A stretch of 64,000 nucleotides of DNA from CAXXOK01 sp963674895 (GCA_963674895.2 CAXXCY010000003.1:2232001-2296000), one strand, 5' to 3'; shown: positions 7,550 through 15,561, numbered from the stretch's first letter. Made by a program: numbers and translations. The notes: generated by a model from the sequence alone, not told the origin.

Positions 7550-8757
7550 GGCTGGACGAATATTCCGCCCCGATTGTCCGCGTGTATGCCGATTGCGTGG
7601 ATCTGCTGCTGCAGAACATTGCCCGGCACTTCAAGTTCGCTGCGCTGGACCGGGAGGGCGTCTTCGACTGGGAAACCCTGAAGCTGCTGGAACTCGGACA
7701 GCTGCGGCAGGAAAACCTGAAAATCATCGCGCAGACGATCGGCGATGCTACCGGCATGACGGAGCTTGCGCTGGAGCGGGTCATGACGCAGGTGCTCGAT
7801 AAGAATCTCCCAGTACTGCTCGAGGGAGTAGACGCGGGAATCCTGTCGGTACCACCCCAGGGACTTTCCGAATCCATGCAGGGGATACTGCAATATTACT
7901 CCAACCAGGCGGTGCGGCAGTATAACCTGGTCAATACCGTGATGCTCACTTCCAGCGAAAACGCGATGCGCAAGGTCATCTCCACCGTCATTATGAGCCA
8001 GGAATATCTGCGGGATATCGCACAGGGAGCTCTGAACACCGCAACCGGCGAGGTCGTTACGGGCATCTCCAGCCGGCAGGCAGCGGTACGCAGCGCGATC
8101 CGGCAGATGGCACAGGAAGGCATTGTCGGCTTCGTGGACAAGGCAGGGCATCTCTGGTCTCCGGAGGCATACGTCAACATGGATGTGCGCACCACCGCCG
8201 CCAACGTGGCCCGGGAAGCCGTGTTCCAGCAGAACCGGGAATACGATCTGGACCTGGTCATTGTGCCGGTCAACGCCACTGCCCGGCCGCTGTGCGCGCC
8301 GTTTCAGGGGGCAATCATCAGCATGAGCAACGGCAGCGGAACCACCAAAGACCGCTACGGCAACAGCGTGGCCTATATCCCGGTTGGACAGACCACCTAC
8401 GGGCATCCGGCCGGGTTATGGGGAATCAACTGCCATCATGCTCCGGACCCTTTTGTTCCCGGTGTCAGCAAGCAACATGACGAACCGGCCACTGATGTGG
8501 AAAGCCGCTACGGAGCGACTCAACAGCAGCGGTATTATGAGCGCGAGGTACGAAGCGCCAAGCGTGTGGCGGCGTGCTATGACGCCGCCGGCGACACCGA
8601 GGCCTTTCAACTGGCCGCCAAGGCGGTGAAGGAGAGAACAGCGAAATTGAAAGCCGTCTGTGTCCAGAACCATCTGCCGTACTACAGTGACCGGGTACAG
8701 GTCTACGGCTATGGCAGAAGCCAGGCATCCAAAACGACATGGGCGGTCAAACAGTAA
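7546..8757 (+). CDS. phage minor capsid protein (Phage_min_cap2 family)
   Basis: The 403-residue protein is coupled to the portal gene by an ATGA overlap. The N-terminal two thirds are helical. The C-terminal part carries the family signature: ARPLCAPFQGAIISM, then TTYGHPAGLWGINCHHAPDPF and VPGVSKQ, with a conserved Cys/His pair. Members follow the portal in Gram-positive siphoviruses and are thought to enter the head and leave with the DNA. It is the last gene before the inserted XRE/Fic cassette, after which head morphogenesis resumes at 11.2 kb. Confidence 0.88.
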   Translation: MRLDEYSAPIVRVYADCVDLLLQNIARHFKFAALDREGVFDWETLKLLELGQLRQENLKIIAQTIGDATGMTELALERVMTQVLDKNLPVLLEGVDAGILSVPPQGLSESMQGILQYYSNQAVRQYNLVNTVMLTSSENAMRKVISTVIMSQEYLRDIAQGALNTATGEVVTGISSRQAAVRSAIRQMAQEGIVGFVDKAGHLWSPEAYVNMDVRTTAANVAREAVFQQNREYDLDLVIVPVNATARPLCAPFQGAIISMSNGSGTTKDRYGNSVAYIPVGQTTYGHPAGLWGINCHHAPDPFVPGVSKQHDEPATDVESRYGATQQQRYYEREVRSAKRVAACYDAAGDTEAFQLAAKAVKERTAKLKAVCVQNHLPYYSDRVQVYGYGRSQASKTTWAVKQ

Positions 8758-8801
8758 CAATTTGAAAAACTATCATATTGTTCGATTATTCATCATTTAT
8801 G

Positions 8802-8830
8802 TTGTATTTTACAACAATGTGTGCTATATT
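8802..8830 (+). promoter_or_regulatory. promoter and operator of the XRE-ImmA/Fic cassette
   Basis: TTGTAT at 8802-8807 and TATATT at 8825-8830 are 17 bases apart, a good sigma-A promoter. The palindrome TTGTATTTTACAA (8802-8814, arms TTGTA/TACAA) covers the -35 box and is a likely autorepression site for the XRE protein. Confidence 0.65.
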
Positions 8831-8854
8831 GATGTCCGAAAGGAGGGGTTCTAG

Positions 8855-9181
8855 ATGAGTATGACAGGAGAGAGATTAAAAGAAGCGCGTAACCGCCTCC
8901 ATTTATCTCAGCAATACGTCGCAGACACTCTGGGACTATCAAGAACTATTGTAACACAAATCGAGTTAGGTAATCGCGGTGTGGAAGCAGAAGAGATCAA
9001 GAAGTTCTGTCAACTGTATGGCGTTTCAGCGGACTACCTTCTCGGTAATGAGGAAAGTCTTTCTGCGCAAACGGTATTTACCCGTGGTTTTAAGGATCTC
9101 ACCCTACAAGACCAGCAGGAAATCCTGAATCTGATCGCCTTTAAAAAAGAAATGGCGAGACGAAGTATTGAGAATGCTTGA
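8855..9181 (+). CDS. XRE-family regulator paired with the ImmA-Fic protein
   Basis: The 108-residue protein has an N-terminal Cro/CI-type helix-turn-helix (residues about 6-58: LKEARNRLHLSQQYVADTLG, LSRTIVTQIELGNR, then YGVSADYLLGNEE). The C-terminal half (LTLQDQQEILNLIAFKKEMAR) is a helical oligomerisation tail like that of repressors cut or bound by ImmA/IrrE partners. AGGAGG lies at the right distance from ATG 8855. The stop overlaps the next start by 8 bases, so the pair is one operon, and it likely represses its own promoter. It probably acts as regulator or antitoxin for the downstream fusion protein (inference). Confidence 0.9.
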   Translation: MSMTGERLKEARNRLHLSQQYVADTLGLSRTIVTQIELGNRGVEAEEIKKFCQLYGVSADYLLGNEESLSAQTVFTRGFKDLTLQDQQEILNLIAFKKEMARRSIENA

Positions 9182-10523
9182 CAGTTCTATCATTCGCCGA
9201 TATGCTTTTGATCCACAAGGATTAGCTGCGTATTATTCGGCAGAATACTTCAAGAAACACGAAATGGCTTACCCGATAAATCCCTTTCAATTACTGAGGG
9301 ATGCGGGAGTACATTTCGTGTTTCGTGATTATGGAGAATTGGAGGGTACCTTCTTTCCTGCAACCAGCGTTAATGATATTGATCTGGTTTCCATTAATGC
9401 CAGACGTCCTATCGCAAGGCAACGATATACTGCGGCCCATGAGCTGTGTCACTTTCTGAAAGATGCCAAACCATCTGCTTGTGAGACAAACTCAAAGGAT
9501 GACATTGAACGGTATGCCGAGCAATTCGCGGCAGCATTATTGATGCCGCAAGACGAATTAAAGCTGCAGATAACGGCGCATCTCACCGGTCGATTCTTGG
9601 ACAATGATGATATTTTACTGATTGCAGAATATTTCGGAGCTAGTTTTATGGCATGTACTTATCGCATCAGCAATCTTTTCCCAGATGTTTTGCGGGAAAA
9701 GCCAACGCAGAAATTCTTCCGGCAATATCGTCCGATGATCAGACGCAGGGAACTTGGGCTAGATGACACGAAACTGTTTTCTGATCTGTTCGACGTATGG
9801 GATGATATAACCTATGAATTCAACGAGGGTTTTGCACAAAGAGTGTTTGAAAATGAGTATGTGTATAATGATACACGGCTGGAGGGAATCGAGGTTGATG
9901 CTGAAGCAGCGGCTGAGATCGTGACTGACCTTCGAATGCATACGCAGCACAGCCGGTTCTGTTCAGAAGCCTATCAAAATTATTGCCATGTAGCCGGGCA
10001 TGCGACGATGTATCAGAAAGCATTTACGCAAGCTCACGATCCACAGCTAACCATCTATCAGCTTCTGCTTCTTCATCAACAACTATACTCTTGCTTCCCG
10101 GAACCATCGTATGGTGGAAAATTACGACATGAAAATACTTTGGTATTGGACGCGAAATTCGAAACCCTGGACTATACTGAAGTACCAAAGGCTCTGGCTG
10201 ATCTTGAGATGGGTTTGCAAAAGCTAGAGCAGGAAAGAGATAAACTGAGCCGAAGTGAGTATATCCGGCGGACAGCAGAACTGCATCATCGAATAACGGT
10301 TATTCATCCATTTGGAGATGGCAACGGTAGGACAAGCAGGGCGCTTTTAAATATGATGTTGATACGTCACGGGCTACCTCCGATTTACATCAAGGTGAAA
10401 CAGAAAGACGACTACCGGGCTTCCCTTGCTGCAATGGATCGTAGCGGCGATAACCAGGAATTATTCCTGTTATTGTTGAATGCAATCCTGCGATCGCACG
10501 TAGATTTATCCCGACAAGGGTAG
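9174..10523 (+). CDS. ImmA/IrrE metallopeptidase-Fic domain fusion
   Basis: The 449-residue protein has two catalytic domains. Residues 1-160 form an ImmA/IrrE (DUF955) domain with the zinc motif HELCH at 89-93, followed by DIERYAEQFAAALLMP. Residues about 230-449 form a Fic domain with the full active-site motif HPFGDGNGRTSR at 378-389, competent for AMP or other nucleotide transfer. DTRLEG ending near 238 resembles the Fic inhibitory motif (S/T)xxxE(G/N), but with Asp at the Ser/Thr position. ATG 9174 overlaps the XRE stop. ImmA proteins inactivate XRE repressors and Fic enzymes modify host targets, so the fusion suggests a damage- or infection-triggered toxin. Function is inferred. Confidence 0.88.
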   Translation: MLDSSIIRRYAFDPQGLAAYYSAEYFKKHEMAYPINPFQLLRDAGVHFVFRDYGELEGTFFPATSVNDIDLVSINARRPIARQRYTAAHELCHFLKDAKPSACETNSKDDIERYAEQFAAALLMPQDELKLQITAHLTGRFLDNDDILLIAEYFGASFMACTYRISNLFPDVLREKPTQKFFRQYRPMIRRRELGLDDTKLFSDLFDVWDDITYEFNEGFAQRVFENEYVYNDTRLEGIEVDAEAAAEIVTDLRMHTQHSRFCSEAYQNYCHVAGHATMYQKAFTQAHDPQLTIYQLLLLHQQLYSCFPEPSYGGKLRHENTLVLDAKFETLDYTEVPKALADLEMGLQKLEQERDKLSRSEYIRRTAELHHRITVIHPFGDGNGRTSRALLNMMLIRHGLPPIYIKVKQKDDYRASLAAMDRSGDNQELFLLLLNAILRSHVDLSRQG

Positions 10524-10598
10524 TTGATCATCGGTTTTCGTGCAACGGTTGTGCGAAACTAGTGAGAAGCGTACGGTTTAGCGAACGGGGGTTAACCC

Positions 10599-10871
10599 AT
10601 GAGTGATTATCAGAAGCATTTGAAGGAGCGTAAGCAGGATCCTGCGTTTGCAGCCGAGTATGATGCGCTGGAAGCGCAGTACGCCTTTGCCAAGCTTGTG
10701 ATTGCCGCCCGCACTCAACAAGGTTTGACCCAAGCGGAGCTTGCTGCCCGCGTAGGTACCTCCAAAGCGAATATATTCAAACTCGAGCACGGAGTGTTAA
10801 ACCCGTCGCTTGAAATGGCGTAACGTATCGCCGACGGCCTGGGCAAGAAGTTCAACATGTCTTTATCCTAA
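10599..10871 (+). pseudogene. HigA-like XRE antitoxin with premature stop
   Basis: The reading frame from ATG 10599 encodes a HigA-type antitoxin: a helical lead (MSDYQKHLKERKQDPAF) and a helix-turn-helix (RTQQGLTQAELAARVG, TSKANIFKLEHG). It stops at TAA 10821-10823 after NPSLEMA, then continues in the same frame as RIADGLGKKFNMSLS to TAA 10869-10871. The expected residue at the stop is Gln (CAA to TAA). No toxin of the RelE/HigB type is visible in the 75 bases between it and the Fic gene. The truncated protein loses only the last helix and may still fold. Confidence 0.75.
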
Positions 10872-10896
10872 AGCACTTCATGGACTGACAAAATCA

Positions 10897-10925
10897 ACCG
10901 CCAAGCAAAAGCAAGGCGGTTTTTG
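10897..10925 (+). terminator. terminator of the XRE/Fic/HigA cassette
   Basis: ACCGCC at 10897-10902 and GGCGGT at 10915-10920 form a stem followed by a T-run. It closes the inserted cassette, which therefore has its own promoter and terminator. Confidence 0.7.
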
Positions 10926-10964
10926 TATGTCTGTACGATTCTCATGCTTCTACAGATTGGACTG

Positions 10965-11171
10965 TCATCCTTTCCGTCGTCTGAACCGCATAGGAGGTTT
11001 TTTATCGTTAGCATGGGTAGGTTTTGAGGTCAATGGAAATGGTCTGCCTTTCAATAGGTCGCGGTCGTCTTCGGCCTTTTCACCCTGCGGGCCATGCGGG
11101 CCGTGCGTTTCATGATTTCCGTGGTGGCCGGGATGGCCAGAATGTACAGCCTTTTCATCTGCATTTGGCAT
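10965..11171 (-). CDS. small histidine-rich protein, opposite strand (68 aa)
   Basis: From ATG 11171 this encodes 68 residues rich in His, Gly and Pro (SGHPGHHGNHETHGPHGPQG) with a basic C-terminus (MRFRRRKG). A near-perfect GGGAGG site sits 7-8 bases upstream, and an extended -10 element TGGTATAAT lies just before it (around 11195-11204 on this strand). These signals make it more than a chance ORF. The His clusters could bind metal. I recognise no family. It runs against the phage late genes, between the Fic cassette terminator and a tiny + strand gene whose 5' leader overlaps its promoter. Confidence 0.5.
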   Translation of the reverse strand: MPNADEKAVHSGHPGHHGNHETHGPHGPQGEKAEDDRDLLKGRPFPLTSKPTHANDKKPPMRFRRRKG

Positions 11172-11194
11172 ATTCACACCTCCCTTTTCTTAAT

Positions 11195-11204
11195 TATACC
11201 ACAA
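11195..11204 (-). promoter_or_regulatory. extended -10 promoter element of the His-rich gene
   Basis: On the - strand the sequence reads TGGTATAAT, a consensus extended -10 (TGnTATAAT), about 25 bases before the ATG. No clear -35 box is seen, as is usual for extended -10 promoters. Confidence 0.45.
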
Positions 11205-11222
11205 TGACAGGAGGGCTCGACT

Positions 11223-11384
11223 TTGAGAGTAACGTTGGATACACCCCTGGGCACAATAACTGCCATCGTAGATGACGGCTTCATCGCCAACGCGCAGGTG
11301 GATCCGGATGGCGTTGTCACCATCGGTTTTTACCCACTGGAAAGACCACCCGATGATAGGGACACCATTTTCATCAGCGATTAA
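11223..11384 (+). CDS. small phage protein with TTG start (53 aa)
   Basis: A TTG codon at 11223 lies 7 bases after AGGAGGG (11209-11215) and opens a 53-residue frame ending in TAA at 11382-11384. The product begins LRVTLDTPLGTITAIVDDG and contains DPDGVVTIGFYPLERPPDD, a small beta-rich acidic protein. No family is recognised. Strong ribosome site, sensible composition and the right strand between minor head and scaffold genes support it as real. Confidence 0.55.
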   Translation: MRVTLDTPLGTITAIVDDGFIANAQVDPDGVVTIGFYPLERPPDDRDTIFISD

Positions 11385-11516
11385 CAGACGAAACAAACGC
11401 TAGCTAAATAGCCCAGAGTTTTTTACTGCCCCAACGCAACAAGGCACTAAACTGGCGCGGCGACAAACGGCAATGCCGGATGAATACGCCGACGGGCGAT
11501 AAACGGGAGGCACCTT

Positions 11517-12197
11517 ATGAATTTTCATCCTCATATCTTTTATGACCAAGGCGACGGCGGCGGGCAGGTGGAGTCCAATCCCGAGCCAACCCCGGAACAC
11601 ATCACTCAGCCGGAGGCCAAGGCCCCCGCAGCGAAGCAGCCTGAAACCAAACAGCCTGAAACCAAACAACCCGAATCCAAGCCCCAAACGCAGACCGAGC
11701 CTCGGCAGCAGCTCGACGCCGCGGAGTTCGCAGACGCGCTCATGAAAGCCGTCGATGACCGGACCAGCCGCGCCGAGAAAGGCGTGCTGAAAAGCATGGC
11801 GGAGCAGTATGGGTTCACCGAGGACGAAGCCAAAGAGATCATGGAGAAGGCTAAGGCCGAGAAAGCGTCGCAGCTGCCGGAAAACGTGCAGAAGCTGCTG
11901 GACGAGGCAAACGCCAAGGTCCGAAAAATGCAGATCTCCGCGGAAGTCACCAAAGTCGGTACCGAGCTCGGGCTCCTGGACCCTGATGTTGCCCTGCAGC
12001 TGCTCCCGGTAGACGCCATCAAGATCAGCACCAACGGCGAGGTAACCGGCGTCAAGGATGCCCTCGAAGCCCTGAAAAAGGAGAAGCCGTATCTGTTCGG
12101 CACCCAGGCAGCTGGCGGGATGAAACAGGGCACCGGCGCGCCGCCTGAAAAGGACGCCAAGTCCGAGATCATGGAGACCATGTACCACAAATCTTAA
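11517..12197 (+). CDS. phage capsid scaffolding protein
   Basis: The 226-residue protein is acidic and helical, without Trp, and is placed directly before the major capsid gene, the classic scaffold position. Residues about 25-65 are a Pro/Glu/Lys-rich linker with a tandem KQPET repeat. Residues 70-160 are predicted coiled coil (ADALMKAVDDRTSRAEKGVL; AEKASQLPENVQKLLDEANA). The C-terminal GLLDPDVALQLLPVD motif is common in Gram-positive phage scaffolds. It directs prohead assembly and is then removed. GGGAGG precedes ATG 11517 by 7-8 bases. No protease gene is seen nearby. Confidence 0.85.
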   Translation: MNFHPHIFYDQGDGGGQVESNPEPTPEHITQPEAKAPAAKQPETKQPETKQPESKPQTQTEPRQQLDAAEFADALMKAVDDRTSRAEKGVLKSMAEQYGFTEDEAKEIMEKAKAEKASQLPENVQKLLDEANAKVRKMQISAEVTKVGTELGLLDPDVALQLLPVDAIKISTNGEVTGVKDALEALKKEKPYLFGTQAAGGMKQGTGAPPEKDAKSEIMETMYHKS

Positions 12198-12216
12198 TCA
12201 ACAGGAGGGCCATTGA

Positions 12217-13170
12217 ATGGCAATCACATTAGCACAAGCTCGTGAGTTAAGTGACAGCAAGCTCACGACCTCGGTCATTGACGAGTTTCGCAAGTCCGCA
12301 CTCCTCGATCGGATCCCGTTTGACAACTGCGTCAAGCCCCAGGGCGGCAAGACCATGGCTTACGTGTACAACCGCATCTCCACCTTGCCGAGTGCAGACG
12401 TGCGCGCAATCAACGCGGAGTATACGCCCCAGGAAGCCGTCACCACGCAGCACACCGTGAACCTGAAAGTATTCGGCGGTTCCTTCCAGATCGACCGCGT
12501 CATCGCGGAAGACGAAGTCCAGGTCGTGGACCACGTACTGTTCCAGATCGGACAGAAGACCAAGGCAACCATCGCGAAGTTCCACGATATGTTCATCAAC
12601 GGGGATTCTGGCATTGGCTCCGGTGCCGAGTTCGATGGTTTGGATAAAGCGCTGACCGGCAGCTCCACCGAACTGACCCCGACCTCCCCCATCGATCTGA
12701 ACAGCTCCGGGGATATCGACAGCAACTGGAAGGTGTTCCTGGATAACCTGCGCCGGCTGCGTGCCCTGATGGACGGCGCACCGACTCTGTACCTCATGAA
12801 CAATGATATGCTGTCGGTCTTCCAATCCGTAATGGACCGTGCGGGCATCAACCTGGCATCGAAAGACACCTACGGCAATGAAACCTACCAATGGGGGCCG
12901 TCGCTGGTCATCGCGCTGGGCGATAAGGCTGGAACCTCGCTGCCGGTCATTGAGACCGCAGTCGCCGGCACGACCAGCATCTACGCGGTGCGTCTGGCGC
13001 TGGACGGCGTACACGGCGTGTCCCCCGAGGGCTCGAAGCTGGTGCGGGAATACCTGCCCGACATGACCCTGCCCGGCGCAGTGAAAACCGGCGAGGTGGA
13101 AATGGTCGCCGCAATGGCAGTCAAAGCCACCCGCTCTGCCGCCGTGCTCCGCAACGTCCTGATCGCGTAA
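12217..13170 (+). CDS. phage major capsid protein
   Basis: The 317-residue protein follows the scaffold by 19 bases with a GGAGG site. It has the HK97-fold layout of coat proteins in this phage group: a helical N-arm (LAQARELSDSKLTTSVIDEF), a central VNLKVFGGSFQIDRVIAED region, the spine helix around HVLFQIGQKTKATIAKFHDM, and an A-domain ending with VEMVAAMAVKATRSAAVLRN. It forms the icosahedral shell. Length and position are normal and nothing seems missing. Confidence 0.9.
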   Translation: MAITLAQARELSDSKLTTSVIDEFRKSALLDRIPFDNCVKPQGGKTMAYVYNRISTLPSADVRAINAEYTPQEAVTTQHTVNLKVFGGSFQIDRVIAEDEVQVVDHVLFQIGQKTKATIAKFHDMFINGDSGIGSGAEFDGLDKALTGSSTELTPTSPIDLNSSGDIDSNWKVFLDNLRRLRALMDGAPTLYLMNNDMLSVFQSVMDRAGINLASKDTYGNETYQWGPSLVIALGDKAGTSLPVIETAVAGTTSIYAVRLALDGVHGVSPEGSKLVREYLPDMTLPGAVKTGEVEMVAAMAVKATRSAAVLRNVLIA

Positions 13171-13186
13171 AGGGGTGTGAATTGAT

Positions 13187-13762
13187 ATGCCCAGAATTTA
13201 CGCACCCAATGAAACTCACGACTGCGACTGGTCCGGATTGGCGTTTGCAACCGGAGTGGCGGCTCTGCCCTCCGGGGAGGATACCGGATTCTTCAGCGAT
13301 GCGGGTTATACCGTTGACGGAAGCAAACACGCGCTGGAGGTTTGGGATGGCCTGACCGTGGCGCAGATCGATACACTGATCACGTACTTCGGCGGCACGC
13401 CGTCCGCTTTGGACAGCAAGTATGCCAAAGTCCGTGCCCTGGAAACCCTGATCAGCGCCAAGATGATCGCTGCCCTGACCGTCGCCAGTGCGGCTGCTAC
13501 CGCCGGCAGCGGCAAGACCATGATCACAATCACCGATCCGGGCACCTCGGCCTACTACCTCAAGACCGCTGCGACCACATCTCCGGACGTCCTGTACGGC
13601 GACGTGCCGGGCGATGCCTGGCAGGCGTTGACGCTGGTCGCCGGTGTGGCGGATGAGGTCGAACCCAATGATGCTTCCGATGACAAATTCACCGTTGTGC
13701 GCGTCACCGCAGACGGTATTGTGGACGCGATTGCCAAGGGCAATCTGACGCTCAAGGCCTAA
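13187..13762 (+). CDS. phage head protein of unknown role (191 aa)
   Basis: This lies directly after the major capsid gene and before connector genes. The N-terminal 80 residues contain a W/G-rich stretch and a helical region (VWDGLTVAQIDTLITYFGG). The C-terminal half is Thr/Ala/Val-rich and probably all-beta (TMITITDPGTSAYYLKT, DDKFTVVRVTADGIVDAI). I do not recognise a family; the position and beta-rich tail suggest a head decoration or head-completion protein. A GGGGTG site precedes ATG 13187. It overlaps the next start by TAATG. Confidence 0.6.
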   Translation: MPRIYAPNETHDCDWSGLAFATGVAALPSGEDTGFFSDAGYTVDGSKHALEVWDGLTVAQIDTLITYFGGTPSALDSKYAKVRALETLISAKMIAALTVASAAATAGSGKTMITITDPGTSAYYLKTAATTSPDVLYGDVPGDAWQALTLVAGVADEVEPNDASDDKFTVVRVTADGIVDAIAKGNLTLKA

Positions 13763-14091
13763 TGCTCAAGATCGAAAGCAACTTGAAAATCAATGGCCGG
13801 CACTGGGGATTGGCGTTTGTGGATGGTGTTGCGTACACCACAAACGTCGCCCTTGCCGCCAAGCTCCTGCTCAAAGGCTACGTCGTGACGGACTGGCCTG
13901 AGCAGCCAATGGCTGGACCCATTATTGCAGAGCAAGAGCTATCCACCATAACCTCATCTCCTGTACCAGCAGGCAAAGACCAAACGGCATCGCAGTCTGA
14001 GCCGCCATCCATTGCGCCAGCAGAAATTTCTGCGCCCAAACCCACCAAATCGCGTAAGAAGGTGACGACGGATGCTGCTGACGCAGGCTGA
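13762..14091 (+). CDS. small phage head/connector protein (109 aa)
   Basis: The start overlaps the preceding stop (TAATG). Residues 1-50 (INGRHWGLAFVDGVAYTTNV, LAAKLLLKGYVV) form a small domain seen near phage connectors, in which a short sequence such as GVAY and a helical LAAKL precede GY(E/V)V. The rest is a low-complexity Pro/Ala/Ser linker ending in a basic KPTKSRKKV tail. The gene overlaps the next by 20 bases. The role is unknown; its place suggests head-tail joining. Confidence 0.55.
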   Translation: MLKIESNLKINGRHWGLAFVDGVAYTTNVALAAKLLLKGYVVTDWPEQPMAGPIIAEQELSTITSSPVPAGKDQTASQSEPPSIAPAEISAPKPTKSRKKVTTDAADAG

Positions 14092-14431
14092 GTACGAAAC
14101 GATCATCGGTGAAATCGCGCCGGTTGCCTTCGACGCCATCCTGGCCATGGTGCAGGGCGAGCTCGATGCCATGACGCTCAACTATTACACCGAAAGTACA
14201 CTCGCCGCCGCGCCTCAGGGGATTCAGGACACGTTGAAGCGTTACCTGGCCTACAAGGTGCTCGGCGTCAGTGAAGCAGGCGGCATCCTGGCGGGCATTG
14301 AGCAGGGGCCGCAGTCCATCAGCGTCGGAAAGGTCAGTTTCAGCGGCAATCGAGGCGGCAATCCCGCCGCGGACCGCTTGCTGCCGCTGCTCCTGTCCTA
14401 TACAAACGGCACCATCACACTCATGGAATAG
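14072..14431 (+). CDS. head-tail connector protein (gp6/gp15-like)
   Basis: The 119-residue protein is helical. Its layout, LTQAEYETIIGEIAPVAFDAI then TLKRYLAYKVLGVSEAGGIL and a final small domain with ISVGKVSF, fits the family of head-tail adaptors that bind beneath the portal in HK97/SPP1-like phages. It starts inside the previous gene (20-base overlap) and is the first of four short consecutive connector genes. Confidence 0.65.
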   Translation: MLLTQAEYETIIGEIAPVAFDAILAMVQGELDAMTLNYYTESTLAAAPQGIQDTLKRYLAYKVLGVSEAGGILAGIEQGPQSISVGKVSFSGNRGGNPAADRLLPLLLSYTNGTITLME

Positions 14432-14442
14432 GAGGCATCATC

Positions 14443-14805
14443 ATGGTTTCTCCTATTCCCCGGCAGCTGCTGACACAGACTGTAACCGTTCTAGCCTGCA
14501 CAGGTACCGACAAATGGAAAGAACAAACGACCATATCCTACACAGTGCACCATGTGCACCTGCAGGACAGCAACTCCGTGCACAAAACAGCGGCAAATAC
14601 AGAGGTGGTGCTTCGCGCCATCCTGTATGTGGATGCCCGACGCAGCACGCCTGTGCTCGATTGGCGTGTCCTGCTGCGCACGGCACAGGCAGCCGGCGGT
14701 GATGTGAAGGTTAGCGTAGACGGTGTGACCTATACCGTGGAAACCATAGATGCCCTCCCGAATGACCACGGGCGACTGCATCATTACGAGGTGGGAATGA
14801 CATGA
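14443..14805 (+). CDS. head-tail joining / minor capsid protein
   Basis: The 120-residue protein is mostly beta-strand (LLTQTVTVLACTGTDKWKEQ, VVLRAILYVDARRSTPVLDW, DVKVSVDGVTYTVETIDALP), resembling the minor structural proteins encoded second in the connector cluster of Firmicutes siphoviruses. GGAGG precedes the ATG. It overlaps the next gene by 4 bases (ATGA). Assignment is by order and fold impression. Confidence 0.6.
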   Translation: MVSPIPRQLLTQTVTVLACTGTDKWKEQTTISYTVHHVHLQDSNSVHKTAANTEVVLRAILYVDARRSTPVLDWRVLLRTAQAAGGDVKVSVDGVTYTVETIDALPNDHGRLHHYEVGMT

Positions 14806-15158
14806 AAACCGGCATCCGGGTTGTGATGAACATCCCCAAAATCATGTCGAGGGCAACCAGGCTCTGGGAACGAAACCTGTATGCTCTATGCTCGACGATC
14901 CGTGCGGATGCCAACGAATATGTCCCGGTCGATCAAGGAACGCTCCGAAACAGCAGCTACTATTCCAGTCTGCTGGACAAAGGCCTGATCATCTGGAATA
15001 CGCCGTATGCCAAGCGCCGATATTACACCGGACATCCGCGTAAGATCATCAATCCGAACGCATCCATCCTGTGGTGCGAGAAAGCAAAGAAGCTGCATCG
15101 GAAACAATGGGACGCCGCAGCGGCCAGGATCCTGCGTTCCCAGCGGCTGACGAAGTAA
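14802..15158 (+). CDS. minor capsid protein (Minor_capsid_2-like, gp10 role)
   Basis: The 118-residue protein is basic. The segment ADANEYVPVDQGTLRNSSYY is the signature of the Minor_capsid_2/HK97-gp10-like family, as is the later IIWNTPYAKRRYYTGHPRK. These proteins sit at the head-tail interface and may set neck geometry. It is coupled to the upstream gene by ATGA. Confidence 0.8.
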   Translation: MKTGIRVVMNIPKIMSRATRLWERNLYALCSTIRADANEYVPVDQGTLRNSSYYSSLLDKGLIIWNTPYAKRRYYTGHPRKIINPNASILWCEKAKKLHRKQWDAAAARILRSQRLTK

Positions 15159-15174
15159 TGGAGGCATCGAAGAT

Positions 15175-15561
15175 GTGAGCGTACAAAAGCAAATCCTCGA
15201 AGCGGTCATTACTGTTATCGACGCTCTGCACCTCTATGCTGTGTTGGACATCGGTCCGCTACCGGCAGCCAACGGGCTGTCCATTGCGCCCGCGTCCGGC
15301 AGTGTGGAAGAAAACACGCTGGTGCATGGCGGGCAATACAGCATGACACTGGCGCTGAACGGCAAACATGCGGGTCAAGCAGCCGTGTTTGACGCGCTGA
15401 GCACCATTCATGAGCATTTGGAAAAGGTATCTGTATGCCCAACCGGTGACAACTGGGCCATCACCGGGATACGCTCCATCGGTTCTCCAACCTACCTCGA
15501 TCACGAAACCGATGGCTGGCTGTATGGTTCCAGCATCCGGATTGATTACGTGATAGACTGA
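15175..15561 (+). CDS. tail terminator-like minor capsid protein 3
   Basis: The 128-residue protein starts with GTG 15175 after GGAGG (15160-15164). The features LHLYAVLDIGPLPAANGLSI and VEENTLVHGGQYSMTLALNG, then WAITGIRSIGSPTYLDHE, fit the Minor_capsid_3 family placed right before the tail tube gene, the tail terminator slot. It would cap the tail tube and join it to the head. The next gene is on the other strand 6 bases away. Confidence 0.75.
   Translation: MSVQKQILEAVITVIDALHLYAVLDIGPLPAANGLSIAPASGSVEENTLVHGGQYSMTLALNGKHAGQAAVFDALSTIHEHLEKVSVCPTGDNWAITGIRSIGSPTYLDHETDGWLYGSSIRIDYVID

Noticed and set aside
7444..8406. 320-residue - strand ORF opposite the minor head gene
   Set aside because: It is a mirror of a well-supported + strand gene, lacks a ribosome site, and its composition (His/Arg/Val-rich, no domain) is that of a shadow frame.
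11620..11690. Short tandem repeat in DNA, considered as a CRISPR or regulatory repeat
   Set aside because: It is the coding repeat KQPET in the scaffold linker; units are 15 bases and have no spacers.
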